NCBI GenBank assembly: GCA_003427395.1
Contig: BFEA01000072.1
Coordinates: forward strand, 300,304 to 360,408
Length of the DNA stretch: 60,105 nt
Source of the DNA: Chara braunii
Lineage: Eukaryota > Streptophyta > Charophyceae > Charales > Characeae
Direction of reading: 5' to 3'
Part shown: positions 44,153-55,770 of the stretch, in pieces
How the letters are laid out: every line of letters starts with the position of its first letter
How positions within the stretch are numbered: the first letter of the stretch is position 1
The notes under the pieces: model-generated
Told to the model about the DNA's origin: nothing
The model's input: the letters and a program-made list of their open reading frames with translations, nothing else
The model's database searches: none
Made by a program: the position numbers and the translations under genes

Positions 44153-45814
44153 ATGGTGGTTGCGGTTGCTGCCGTTTTGTTGTCGACGCACATTCCTAGT
44201 GCTGTGACGCCTCTGTTTGAAGATAGTAATCATCATCATCATCATCATCACCACCATCATCATCATCATCATCATCATCATCAGCAGCAGCAGAACCATC
44301 ATCATCTGAGCAACGGCCAACTGACGGCGGAGATGTTTGACGACGGCTCGTGCGCGGCGTCTTCAATTGCCCGTCGTGTTGCCGGTTCTTCCGCTTCTTT
44401 AGCGACGCCTTCTCACGTCCATACTCCTCCTCCGCATCATCATCATAATAGTAGCATCTATCTGACGCAGCAGCACCACTATCACCAGCAGCAACGCGCT
44501 GCGCATCCGGCGACATCTCCAGTCGTTGTGGCGGGAGCGCTTCGCGTTTTTCCTAAAGTGAGCGGAAGCCTGTCCTCTGCTGTCGTCCCTAGCGTCGGGG
44601 ACTTGAGTAATAGGCGCGTGTTGTCCTCCGCATGTTGCTCGCACTTCGCGGTGTCGGCCACCGTCAGCTCACTACAGGCGGCGTCGCCGCCGCTTTCCGC
44701 CGGACCATGGGGAGCGTCAGCATCTGTCGGCGGCGGCGGGGGCCTTGATTGCAGCAGCGTCGTTCCGCAGTACGCGACGAAAGAAGTCGGATTCAACAAT
44801 GCTAACAGCGGCGCCGCGAGAGTTGGCTTCAGTAGCCGAGGAGGTAGGGACGTTCTGGCGAAAGGCTCGTCGACGACCGCCTTCAGGTCTTGGGAATCGG
44901 AGAAGTACTCCTCCTCGAATTCGCCGACCCAATCTCCACCTCCTCCTGTGGTGCCGTCGTACCTCTCCCCGCCCAACGCGAGTGATCGCGCCGATGACGT
45001 TAGCTTGCATAATCCCTTGCGCCGTCTAGAGAGGCTGGGCTGCGGCTGGTTGGGACTAATAGTGGAGTGGGAGGGGGTAGTTGTGGAAGACGACCCCGTT
45101 ACGGAATCGAAAGCTTGGGAGGCTCTTGCAGAACAGGAGGGGAGGCCGATGCCCATGGCGTTCATGATGCGCCGGGCGGAGGGTATGAAAAACGAGCAAG
45201 TGCTGTCGCAAGTCCTGTGCTGGGCGCGGGACCCGAGAGAGATACGACGGCTAGCGAAGAGGAAGGAGGAGCTATACGAGGAGATGTTGACGTCTCGGAG
45301 AAGGATGAACGTTGTCTTACCTATGGTGTTGGACTTCATCCGGTCGATGAAGAAGCATGGTGCGCCGGTGGCGCTTGCGTCAACGAGACCTCGGGCTTTC
45401 GTGGACAAAGCGCTTCAGAGATCGCGAATCGAGCCCGCCATCTTCGACGTTATCGTGACGGCGGAAGATGTAGAGCGCGGGAAACCTGACCCAGAAATGT
45501 ACCTTTACGTCGCACAGGTGCTGCGGATGATACCCGAAAGACTCATCGTCGTCGGAAATGCGCACTCCAGCATAGAGGCCGCTCACGAGGCGGGAATGAA
45601 GTGTGTGGCGGTTGTCGGCCGACACGCGGCGTACGAGCTCCACGAAGCGGAGGCGGTTGTACGGCGCCTGAGCGACCTGTCTTTCCAGCACTTGATGAGC
45701 TTGGTCAGTCAGGATCCTCGTGGTGGGCTGAACGGCCTCGCAACCCCCGAGCTGCAGCCAGAACTCGAGGAGACGCCACAGCCACTGCCACGCGTCTCGT
45801 TTGCTGACTGGTGA
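44153..45814 (+). CDS. HAD-superfamily phosphatase, PyrP2-like (riboflavin pathway), probably plastidic
   Basis: 553 codons in one exon, starting at the first ATG; the open frame extends slightly upstream without ATG. Residues 1-280 are low complexity: a hydrophobic Ala/Val/Ser-rich start suitable for a plastid transit peptide, about 17 consecutive His (residues 27-43) from a (CAT)n repeat, then Ser/Ala/Pro-rich sequence. The HAD domain follows from about residue 297. It matches plant PyrP2 (At4g11570 type), the phosphatase that removes phosphate from 5-amino-6-ribitylamino-uracil phosphate in riboflavin synthesis, in blocks such as AWEALAEQEG, RRAEGMKNEQ, STRPR, GKPDPEMY and IEAAHEAGMKCVAV. 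Motif I is E305-W-E307-G rather than D-x-D, motif II S410-T411, motif III K444, and motif IV G-N469 with E475 where GD and D are usual. The protein is longer than its relatives because of the N-terminus. It is the only intact gene in the window. The specific substrate is inferred. Confidence 0.85.
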   Translation: MVVAVAAVLLSTHIPSAVTPLFEDSNHHHHHHHHHHHHHHHHHQQQQNHHHLSNGQLTAEMFDDGSCAASSIARRVAGSSASLATPSHVHTPPPHHHHNSSIYLTQQHHYHQQQRAAHPATSPVVVAGALRVFPKVSGSLSSAVVPSVGDLSNRRVLSSACCSHFAVSATVSSLQAASPPLSAGPWGASASVGGGGGLDCSSVVPQYATKEVGFNNANSGAARVGFSSRGGRDVLAKGSSTTAFRSWESEKYSSSNSPTQSPPPPVVPSYLSPPNASDRADDVSLHNPLRRLERLGCGWLGLIVEWEGVVVEDDPVTESKAWEALAEQEGRPMPMAFMMRRAEGMKNEQVLSQVLCWARDPREIRRLAKRKEELYEEMLTSRRRMNVVLPMVLDFIRSMKKHGAPVALASTRPRAFVDKALQRSRIEPAIFDVIVTAEDVERGKPDPEMYLYVAQVLRMIPERLIVVGNAHSSIEAAHEAGMKCVAVVGRHAAYELHEAEAVVRRLSDLSFQHLMSLVSQDPRGGLNGLATPELQPELEETPQPLPRVSFADW

Positions 45815-46860
45815 CCCCTCGTCCTCTCCTTTCGCTGTGAGCCTATGTGATGATGATGGTGATGATGATGATGATGATCTTTCGCTTTGAGCCTGCTGTC
45901 GAATGGAGGATTGAGTTTTCCAAGATGGACGAGCCGGTGTCGGGACCTCGGACGAAATTGTCAAATATGTGATGATGATGATGAGGAGGAGGAGGAGGAT
46001 GTGCATGCAGTACTCTTGATTTGATTGTTATTGATTGATTGACGTAGGCGATTGATTGATTGATTGATTGATAGATTGGGTGGTTTATTGGTTGAGGAAT
46101 TGTTGGTCACCGCTGCCGCTGCGGTGGAAGATCCTTGGCGAGTTGAAAACTGCCACTGCTATGAGCGTGGAATCACGGTAGCTGCCATTGAGACAAGGTG
46201 TGAAGCACTTGGCAGAAGGAAGACGGCGTTCGATGTCGTGACGACATGACGCCCGTTGAACTTGTATGCAGCACCGAGCGCGTCAACTCCTTCCCACAGA
46301 CTGAAAATTTCAGATTTCGTTTCTGGTGTCCACCCGCCGTGAATTTCTCGGGCTATCTTGTAGGGGTAGTAGTGTTCGTGCTCGTGCTCTACCATGGACA
46401 GGCAGGTGCATTCCTGTCGTCGTGGGGGAAGGCGATCACTGAAGGAAAGGGGCAGCAGAGTTGTGCAAGGGTCAACGCTCACTGGAGAGGGAGAGGGGGG
46501 GGCGGGGCGGCAGTTGTGCAAGGGTCAACGGTGGATATAGGTGGTGGATGAGGCAGGCACGTGTCGGCTGCTGCTGCGATCACCAAAGCTTTCAGAACGC
46601 ATCTGGGCGCGCGGACTTCCGCATGCATAAGCTTGGTGGCTTCCGGTCACCAGAAGTTGCACCTGCGTCAATTCCTGACGACAGAAGCTTAAGTGAGTGG
46701 AAGGATAGAAAGCTGACGTCAAATGATGAAGGGAAGATCGAATTTCTGTTGTAAGGGAAGGTCGAGATTCTGTTGATGTCCGTTGACTTCTGTTGAACGT
46801 TGACCAGTCTGAGAGCCACCGTTCGCCGAGATGATGCGCACCGGTGGGCTGGGGGGGGGG

Positions 46861-46914
<54 letters not shown>

Positions 46915-47052
46915 GCCCCTGTCCATATAGATCGTCCGTCTGAGAGCTCGGGGTGGTCGTTAGCAGCGAGTTTGACCGTATTAAGCCTCTCTGATAATTG
47001 GACGTGGGTAGGAGTATTTGCTTTCTGTACAATGCCAGCAGAAACAAGGAAA
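45815..47052. other. 3' flank of the phosphatase gene
   Basis: Presumed 3' UTR and spacer. GATGAT repeats lie at 45849-45878 and 45969-46000, and GATT repeats at 46028-46076. A G run plus (GA)n microsatellite lies at 46850-46912. Positions 46480-46530 contain a duplicated GTTGTGCAAGGGTCAACG. No second gene. Confidence 0.5.
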
Positions 47053-47157
47053 CTACCGTCTTCCCTCGAATAGAACGTGCGGTCATGATAGCCGTAAATA
47101 TCTAGATTAAAAGTTGCTGTTGATGTCCGTCCGTTCTATTCGGGGGAAGAACGGTAG
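47053..47157. mobile_element. Short TIR element with CTACCGTCTT ends, 105 bp
   Basis: The left arm CTACCGTCTTCCCTCGAATA plus GAACG pairs with the right arm CGTTCTATTCGGGGGAAGAA plus CGGTAG, with one mismatch and one extra base over about 26 bases. The ends match the elements at 28852 and 56945. Confidence 0.65.
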
Positions 47158-50070
47158 CAGCCTGTCGTAGTAGCCGTGGAGATGTCCCGTCAACGGGAAG
47201 GACGATGTAGGAGCTTGTGTGATTTTAGTAAGTCGACAGTCGAACGAGGCCCTCGTCAGATCGATCAAGGACAGTCCAATGAGGAACGACAGCGCGGCTG
47301 TGTACAGTATAAAGCAATCTCTTGCCTCTTGTATGATTCGCGGTTGCCTGCTTCCTGGACCATGGTGGGGGAGACCTTGGCGGTGACGGGGGGTTGCATA
47401 TCCGAAGCCGCGTGAGTACTGGTTAGGGACGGTGCCCCCTCCTCGGTGTGGATTGTATATGTGAGAGAAATGGGAAGGGGAACAGAGAACCCGAGAATCT
47501 GAAGGCTGAGGGAAGGGAAATGAGCTGTTGTGAACTGCGGGGCATGTAGGGCTTTTCTTCCTCCCCGTTGCGTCGTCCCGGGTTGACTTGGCTGATTTGA
47601 TTGTGTCTTAATTGTTTAACGATTAGGAAGTGATCGTCTGTACAGCCCCCACCCTCTTCTTTTTTTCTCCTCTTTTTTGTCTGACATTTAATCCAGACAG
47701 AAAGAGGGCGCGCGCCTTGGATCCGTCATCTCTTCGGACTTGTGATGACATTCGGGCTGGAAATAGATTGATAAAGTAGAAACATAGGATATGAGGACAC
47801 GTCGATGTCGATGGATGGAAGGAAGGGGGAAAAATGACTGGCAGTTAGCTTTGGGGATTGAAGGTTTCCCTTTGACCGTTGGATCGAAGCATATGTCTGA
47901 CACGATCGAGCCAGCCGTTGGGTCAGGTGGTCCATTATGATCATCCAGGTGGGAATACGCTGTGTTACGTCGACAAGCAAATGGTATGGTATAGAACGAC
48001 CACCGGTATATTCTGATAGTTGCTGCGCAAGTGCTGGACGATGGTTTGATCGGAGGATATGAATCGAGGGAACGACTGTGGTGGGCGAGTTCCACCGTGT
48101 GGCTGGTGTTATGCGTCTCTCTTGAATACCAGTGTAGTCTGATTCGACGTAGGAAGCATCATTCCTGTGCAATTGGTGCTGGATTGGCGGCGGTGGAAAG
48201 TGTTGCGGCGTTCTCTAGTCCTCTGCGGGATTGGTCCTCCTCGTCTATGAGTGGCGAGAGCCTGGGCGGGGTAGGAGAGAGGGTGGTTCTCTGCCCACGA
48301 CGGTCGCACTATGTGTGGCTATCAGAGTCCTTGTCCACTGATGGGGTCGGCAAAGTGTTCGTATTGATTTAGCATCCCTTTGTTGTTGTTGCTGCTTAAT
48401 CCTCCCCGACCGTTTGCGTGTATCCTTCAGGCATTCGCGGCTCCTTGCCGCCTTTAGTTCATCATACATACTAGTATTATACCGCATACATATTATACCT
48501 ATTATACCAGCCAGCCATAAGATAGGAGGTATGACAGACACAGGCAGATGCCTTTTTTTTTTTTTAGATAGAGATTAAGTAGATCGATGTATAGACGGAG
48601 AAATCAAAACAGTGGTGGATGCTATGTATTCCCTTCCCCCCCCCCGGTCCCGCGCAATAGTTGGGTCTGAGGAAGACTTCGTCTTTCGTTGAATGAATGT
48701 TTCATAGCTGCTCGACTCATGGGGCTTTCGTGGACAGATGTCCGTGATTGCTCCGGCAGTGCGTTCTTTTGATTCTTTTGATTCGGTCACGCACGTCTAT
48801 TGCCCCAACAGCACGCTGTTCGTTCATTGAGGCACGCTGAGAGAGGAGAGAAGGAGAAAGAGGCTCGTCGTCGGCCCATTGGGAGAGAGAGAGGGTCTTT
48901 TCTAGTGCGCGAATAGCAACTAGTGATTGGGATCGAAACGACGAGGTATTACTGATAAGCTGGATGATTGTGGGAGATTGATCGCCGTGTGTAGGATTTG
49001 GCCATCGTGCGTGGTGGTTGCATGTTGTTGGATTGAAAACACTATCTCAGATCAGATACCAATGAATGGCCACGATTACTAGGCGAGGAAGACGCCTGTC
49101 GCGTGTTCGTGATCTTAAGAAGTAATGAGCTATGGAGCGGTGCAGAGATTCGTCGTGTGAACGTCGTCGCTGGACAACCCGGCAGAGTGGCGATGGCGAG
49201 GTGGCCGGGGTCGGGGTTTCAGCAATGTTGGGGAGCTACGGAGTGGGTTGTCTTTGAGATGAGGGGGTTGTGGATCGGGGGGGGTATTATTCTGAGGCTT
49301 GTTTTGGGGGCACGTTGGCATGATGGCAAGAGATACTGCCGGGCAGGGAGGGGTCTGCACTTTGCCTGTGTTGCTGCGCGGGGAATTAAGGAGTAAGTGG
49401 AGACCGTAGTCGATAGTACTGGTGGTGATGAGGGAACACACATGAATGTCCTGCCAGTCGCCGGCCATGGCAGTAATGTCCTTTGCACTTCAATAATGCT
49501 TGGAGTCGTCAGTAGTGGTCACTGAGTGTGTGGGAAAGGATCGATAGTACCAGAGCGTCCGGAAGGACGACCAATCATGCCCCTATAGGAGATTGGTCGT
49601 CCTTCCGCAGATTGGTCTTCCCCTGCTGTGAATTCGACGACCTCGTCGAGATGGGCATCATCTGGTCATGGGGAGCAGTAAAGAGGAGGCTGAGTTGGCT
49701 GCTATATTACCGCCCACCTATCTGTCGTTTCGTTTGTGCTGGAGGAGCGCCCTTCGTTTAACTGGATTGGGTCGGAGGTAAGTTTCGAACAGCTGAACGC
49801 GCGATGACAAGGTGATCGCCGACCCTACTACCACCGTTTAATTCACTCCAGGATAGCCTGCCGACTCTTCGGAGCAACTATCTGGTTACGGTGCATCGTT
49901 CGTTACAGTATTGAACTCCCAGTTGTGTGAGTGACAAATCATGTCGCTCTTGTCGCTCCCTCTGGTGCCTAACCTATACTGGTGCGCTGTCTTGGTCTTG
50001 CCTGACTCGTCAAATCGGCGCAGTAGACGACTCTGTCCATTCCGATCACGCGATGCGTGCGCATGCCTCT

Positions 50071-50125
<55 letters not shown>

Positions 50126-50719
50126 AAGTTTAAGTGGAGCGAAAGCTTGCGGCTTGCAACGCATCTGCCAACTCTTGCAGAGTATGATTGCTGGAAGGAG
50201 TGAAAGAGACAAACGTGTGCAAACCAGTTGTCCATTCTTCTTTTGCTTCGCTTCTTGCAACTGTCCTTCGCGCGGTTCTCGCCCATCTCCATCCCCCGCA
50301 GTTGTAGTCATTAGGGGCGGTATTTGCACAGTTGTTCGTTAGTTGTTCTAGTAGGCCTCTCGGCGACCGGTCGAGGTACTCCTATTCGCTGTCGCGATTC
50401 TGTACACCGCGTTAGACAGTCCGGAGCGGAGCTTTTCGTAACCTACCGCGCATGTATACGAAACGATAAAGTACCGAGTGGCCATGCTTTGGAGAATAGG
50501 TGGCGTTGTGAAGAAGTACCGAACGGCAGTACGGCGGCATGGCGGGCGACAAAGGACGAACGCTTGTCTACTTCGTTGTGGTAAAGCGAAAAGTTCAAGT
50601 GAGACGAGGAAAGTTGTGGGGTCTGTAGATAGTTGGTGTTGATGCCTGTCGATGAATTGGCAGTTACCTGTACAAATCTGGGGGCTAAGGGCCGTGTGGG
50701 AGAGTTGTGAGAATCTTGG

Positions 50720-50764
<45 letters not shown>

Positions 50765-51558
50765 TGAAGGTTGGACACAAAGCGGTGATCAAGTGTCTAA
50801 GGTGGGACCGTGTACATTTATAAGGCTTAGCGCCTCGTTTGTCCTTTCTTGAAAATCCTCTTTCTCGTGTGTTACTTGGGTATGGGAGTGGGAGGAGGGT
50901 GGTGGCCTACTGTTCTGACATTGGGGCCAAACAAGTCCAGAAAACGAGAATGGACAGCAGTCTGCGGCTTGGCCGTCTCTTCTGGAAATCCATAGTCAAT
51001 TGAGTGATTGGTCTAATTGATGTGGGTGAAAGCGATCGTAAATGGGACCGCTTTTCGTGGAGTTTGCTAATGTTCAAACGAGACGATATTGATTCGATCG
51101 AGGTAAATGGGAGAAGAGAGGAATGGTTCGTCCTCGGTGAAGGGCTAGCTGCGCGAACTATTGCGCAGTGCAAGGAGGCGAGCGTAACATTTTTATGTCC
51201 TGAGATTGGCGGTGTTTCTGATCGATCACGCTAACGAACTCGACTCCAGGAGCAGCGTGGATTGCTTCCGATGGATGATTCTTAGGAAGGGCAGGTAGTG
51301 TCAATAAGGTCTCTGGGATCCGGTGGCGTTTCGCCACCCACCTTATTGGCATGTTCTGTCATGAGATTGGCGGCGTTTCAACGCCTTTCGCCTCATGTCA
51401 ATAAGCTGGCAAAAGGCGTTGAACAAGGGGTCGGGGTCATGATGACGGACTCTTGGAGTGCGAGGGGTGCGGGGGCGGGGTTGGTGGCCGCATGTGCATG
51501 TCCGTTTCGCTTTTAGGTACGGGCATGTGCGTGCGTGCCTGTGTTTGTGCGTAATTTC

Positions 51559-51598
<40 letters not shown>

Positions 51599-51676
51599 TG
51601 CAGAGGAGGAAATGGGTGCTCATGCGTGTGTTTGTGTGAATTTCGGGGGGTGGGCGCGTGTGTGCATGTGTGTGTG

Positions 51677-51715
<39 letters not shown>

Positions 51716-52600
51716 GGAGGCGAAATTTCATAAGTTGTGAGATTCTGCTGCATGTACAGTTTGTGTCGGAACGCGAGGAAGAAGCTTGGTTGTTGGAGGG
51801 TGGTAGCGAGAGGAGTGGTGCTAGTCATGGCGGTGACGAGGCAGAGAATGTACATATTTGGGCGCTCGCCCTTGTAACATTAGAAATGGCTTTGTCCTTG
51901 TGGACATGTTTCTCCTCGAAGCGTGTCCTTGTGTCCATGTTTCTCCCTCTCCACGTCTTTGTAACTCTCTTTTCCCCTCTCTCCCTCTCTCCTTCTCTCC
52001 TTCTCTATATTGCTCTCCTTCTCTATATTGGATGAACTGGGTCCGTGTCCGACACGACTGATCTTTAGAGTGACTCAATGCTGACGTGTGCTTGAGGAGT
52101 CGTGGCGTGTGTACGTTCTACTTGACACGCACTTGTTACTTTGGGTGCTATCTCCCTTCTTCTACTTCTTTTCGGCCTGTCAGTCTGCACTGCCGTTTCC
52201 TTTTGGCGGATTTTCCTTCATCCAGCAACCCCTACTTTTCTCTCTCCTTCCACGGCTGTTTCTTCGTGTTCCCCTGTTGTCTTCTGTCTTTCCTTGTGGG
52301 TCTTTTTTTTTTTTTTTTTTTGGTCGTAGCTTGGTCGTCTGTTTGCGTGCTTCATTCTCTCCCCTTCGATGTCAGTTTCATGTTAGTCAGCTGATGGATT
52401 ACCTGCATAAGGACTCGAAAATTCGTAACTACTTAATGTTGACGGTTTTCTTTTTATTGACGTCTTTATCCTTGTGTTGTTGTTTAGGTGCTGTTGCCGC
52501 TGTTGAGGATTCGATTTTGAAATGGTCATTGCCAACATGCACCCTGATATCTGCTGGCCTCGTGCACATCATACACTGCCGATTGCCCGTTCAGGTACCG
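47158..52600. other. Non-coding stretch with microsatellites
   Basis: No gene that I can support. (GT)n-(GA)n lies at 50070-50123, (GA)n at 50722-50761, (GT)n at 51560-51590 and (GA)n at 51679-51710, with tandem CTCTCCTTCTCTATATTG-like copies at 51987-52029. A plus-strand frame at 52088-52651 is long and hydrophobic but has a poly-T core and no motif. An inverted pair GATTGGTCGTCCTTCC/GGAAGGACGACCAATC lies near 49559-49606. Confidence 0.45.
49557..49606. other. Perfect inverted repeat, short loop
   Basis: GGAAGGACGACCAATC (about 49560-49575) and GATTGGTCGTCCTTCC (about 49591-49606) are exact complements around a loop of about 15 bases, so the segment can form a 16-bp hairpin. Origin unknown. 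Confidence 0.6.
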
Positions 52601-52610
52601 CCGGGGGCTT

Positions 52611-52695
52611 GGTCCCACTTACACGAATTAAGCGATATCGACCGTAGATAGCAAAGATCAACGGCCAGAATCTCTTAATTCGTGTAAGTGGGACC
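52611..52695. other. Perfect 22-bp inverted repeat with 41-base loop
   Basis: The arm beginning GGTCCCACTTACACGAATTA (52611-52632) is repeated exactly inverted at 52674-52695. Weaker pairing extends outward through CCGGGG and CCCCGG. Candidate MITE remnant or RNA hairpin. No target duplication recognised. Confidence 0.7.
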
Positions 52696-53019
52696 TTGCC
52701 CCGGGTAGTGACAGCCGTGGCTGTGTGCAATGGACTCCTGCTGCATGGACACGCGTGGGAATGTTGAGTTCATGGCGTGCGGATTCTGAGTCCAGATAAG
52801 GCATACGAAGCGACGATTTATTATTAGGGGTAACTTCAGTAGAGTCACAAAAACGAGTTCGAATTGCCCACTGAGGCAAGATTCGGTTTGCAATTGCACT
52901 TCGGGCACCCTACCTGACCAGAAACCTGGGTTGTATACGTCCCCGAACTGCAATTCGAAACCGTCTCTTGGCCCATAGTGCAATTATACTTGTCTTTCTG
53001 TATCCGGCGTAGTTTCCCC

Positions 53020-53060
<41 letters not shown>
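53020..53060. repeat. (TTA)n microsatellite
   Basis: About 13 units of TTA followed by a T run. Confidence 0.9.
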
Positions 53061-53061
<1 letters not shown>

Positions 53062-53167
53062 TTTTTAAAGCCAGGATATTGGTCCGACATACCTGATGTG
53101 TTTTATCGACTTTTAAGTTTTATGTGAGTTTCATATTCCGGAAACCAAAACACGTGATGATGTATTC

Positions 53168-53506
53168 GGCCCCCGCCACACCACTCCCGTCCGACTTGGG
53201 AAAATCTTCAGGAGCGCTCCCCGCTGTAATGAAAGTTTTGGAAAAAACAAAAACAAAAAAAAAGCCCGGTGGGGAGAGGCTTTAGCCACACTACACTCTC
53301 GACCCGGCCGGGCGCCAAGTCTGAAAATGTTATTTGCCACATGCGGACACGAAAATGTTATTTGCCACATGCGGACACGAAAATGTTATTTGCCACATGC
53401 GGACACGATCAGTGTGAAGCAGTCTGGCGGAAGTGGTTTGCCCCTTCCAGCACCACTCCCAAATCTGGGATGAAACTAGGCGTCCCAAATCTGGGATGAA
53501 ACTAGG
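53168..53506. repeat. Second copy of the 8.0-kb MITE core, with internal amplification
   Basis: The left end (GCCACACCACTCCC, then GACTTGGGAAAAT) and the core (GCCACACTACACTCTCGACC, TCTGAAAA-GTTATTTGCCACAT, ATCTGGGATGAAACTAG) match 8009-8230. Here a 28-base unit starting GAAAATGTTATTTGCCACAT is present three times in tandem (53323-53406), and a 26-base unit starting TCCCAAATCTGGGATG twice (53457-53508). The right TIR is missing. Confidence 0.75.
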
Positions 53507-53734
53507 GGCCTTGCCGCACGGTGCACGAAACGAAAAAAAAAATCGACTTCCTTTCGTGAAGGAGTTGCCGCACAGCACCCACACGACCTCTGTCAGAAAA
53601 AAAGTTGTGAATGCTGTCAGACTCCAAGTTTGCGAGGCCTCACGAGTGTGCCTACTCCTCCCTGTGTTATGAACTTGGTTGTCTGACAATTTGTTGCCAC
53701 TCACACACAGAAGAACTCACACATGCCCATACAT

Positions 53735-53862
53735 GTATGAGACAAAGGGGAGGAGATAGAGTCCAACTGCACACAGACCAGAGATAAGCAGCGGGAAAGT
53801 ATGAGACAAAGGGGAGGAGATAGAGTCCAACTGCACACAGACCAGAGATAAGCAGCGGGAAA
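53735..53862. repeat. Two perfect tandem copies of 64 bp
   Basis: The unit starts GTATGAGACAAAGGGGAGGA and repeats at 53799 without visible change, so the duplication is recent or an assembly effect. Positions 53863-54846 contain no gene that I can support. Confidence 0.85.
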
Positions 53863-54846
53863 GCAACCATGAACAGAAGGGGAGAATACACACAGTGTTT
53901 CTCTCTCTCTGACACACTCCCAACAAACAATCACAATATGACACTGTGAAGATCACAATTGGAATACAACACAGATGATGAGCCAACTCAACTCAATTAA
54001 CCCCAATTATCGTTACAGAGTCAACCCAATGTCTCGCCACCCCAGTACCACACACTCCACTCACTACTCCACTCTCAGAGTCTAGCACTGCACTAAAACA
54101 GCCTCCCAGAGGCCAGCGCCATACACCTAGATGAAGATCATGAACAGCGATGTAGCGCCCAGTGCCGATGAGTCACTCTGACGATGAAGAAGGCAGTTAT
54201 GGCTACCAGGCTGCTACCATAGCAGCAGTGCCCACATGTACCCAGTGAAGAGCCTCCGAATAGCCCTGCCAAGCGCAGATACCCCCAGAGGGTAGATGCG
54301 CTGAGACCAGCTCCAGCTATGGCTGTCTCAGGAAGGCCGGCTATGGATGACTCCCGTAGCTGAAGTCTCAGGTGCCGCTGTAGACTTTCAGCGCTCCACA
54401 ACTTTGTTGGCCCCGAACGCTGCAATGCGAAAAATGAAAAGCCAAAAGTCCCCAACCGATTTTCCTTAACTCCTTGTAGACTTCCTACTCTGGCCTAGAC
54501 CTAGACCGGACTGACTGACTGACCGGTACCGTTGCTGTTTCGGCCTCTCGGCCTCAACCGGACCCGGCTATAGGCTATAGGACCGTCTAGCAGAATAGGC
54601 CACTTGGGGCCTGTCTGTCCTAGGGGTAGCCCGGGCCTGCTATATGCAGTTAGGGTAGCTGTAGGAATTCGGGTAGTACCGGGCCTGTATTTTCCCGGAA
54701 TTGCAGATCTGTCCCCCTACTGTCCTAGAGGCTTGACTGTTTTCTAGAGGATAGTTTGATTCTCCATTTGACAAAATGTATGTGCTACTTATTTGCAGGT
54801 CGGGTCAGGAAATCGGGTTCAAAGCGGGTCCAAAATGGGTCCAAAA

Positions 54847-54953
54847 TGGGCTGAAAATCGGGTCAGGAGTTCAAAACGGGTCCAAAATGGGTCTAACATA
54901 TTTTGGACCCATTTTGAACCCGTTTCGAACTCCTGACCCGATTTTCAGCCCAT
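54847..54953. mobile_element. Near-perfect palindrome with ~47-bp arms
   Basis: The arm beginning TGGGCTGAAAATCGGGTCAG and ending ATGGGTC is followed by a loop of about 12 bases and its complement, with about three mismatches. GGGTCCAAAATG direct repeats lie at the left margin. A foldback MITE or a long-hairpin small-RNA locus would both fit. Confidence 0.65.
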
Positions 54954-55059
54954 GTCAGCCACAACTTTGACTCGACCTGTGCTGGCTGATCCAGCCTTAG
55001 ACATGAGTGCAGCAGCAGCTGTAAATACTCCATGCAACGGGCCTACGTAGCGCTGTTGG

Positions 55060-55309
55060 TACACCAATGAGCTGTTGAAGTAACAGACCTAGTTCGAACC
55101 CACACGCAACAACCGAAATGACCAGAAAAGACTGCATGGCTTCACACACCGAGGTTATGTATGAGTGAGGGCTCAGTGCAAGCGTACACCAATGAGCTGT
55201 TGAAGTAACAGACCTAGTTCGAACCCACATGCAACAACCGAAATGACCGGAAAAGACTGCATGGCTTCACACACCGAGGTTATGTATGACTGAGGGCTCA
55301 GTGCAAGCG
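55060..55309. repeat. Two tandem copies of 125 bp
   Basis: The units start TACACCAATGAGCTGTTGAA at 55060 and 55185, with only a few differences. Each contains TAGTTCGAACCC, which resembles a tRNA B box, but no tRNA fold is evident. Confidence 0.8.
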
Positions 55310-55690
55310 CACAGCAGGGCTTTCTGCATCCGTCCAAAAGCTCTGGTCTAAAGATGCGTCAATCAGGATTGACGTGAGTTCACATTAACCAGCAACCCAA
55401 GCAGTGAGCCACAATGTTTCATTCAGTGCACCATTCAGCTGAAACCAACCGAGGTGCAAAGATGGCGTGGACGATTTGGGATGCCTGCAGTGTGGTGACT
55501 GGCGGGGACTGCAGTGAGGTTGCCGCTCTCTGCGTCTCTCCAGGCAATTGTAAAACAGGAAACCCCGACAGAACGGCCATGATTTTGAGTAACCAGTGTG
55601 ACTTGGTGCTTGTGAAACTAAAATCTTTTGTAGATCAGTGGAAGGTCCGCTTAAACAATACAATTCGGGTGTGTACCATCTTCAAGATCA

Positions 55691-55770
55691 TTTTGAAACA
55701 AACGGTCCATAGTCGGAGGTACAGTCAAAAAAATAATTTTGAAACAAACCGTCCATATTCGGAAGAAATA
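55691..55770. repeat. 46-bp tandem duplication
   Basis: TTTTGAAACAAACGGTCCAT starts at 55691 and recurs as TTTTGAAACAAACCGTCCAT at 55737. The surrounding DNA (55310-56428) has no supported gene. Two T runs lie near 56220-56335. Confidence 0.7.

Noticed and set aside
52088-52651. 187-codon plus-strand ORF
   Set aside because: It is dominated by Phe/Leu/Ser from T- and C-rich DNA, includes a poly-T run and runs into the 52.6-kb palindrome. No motif.
55080-55120. tRNA gene
   Set aside because: A B-box-like motif is present, but no cloverleaf, anticodon arm or acceptor pairing can be drawn on either strand.
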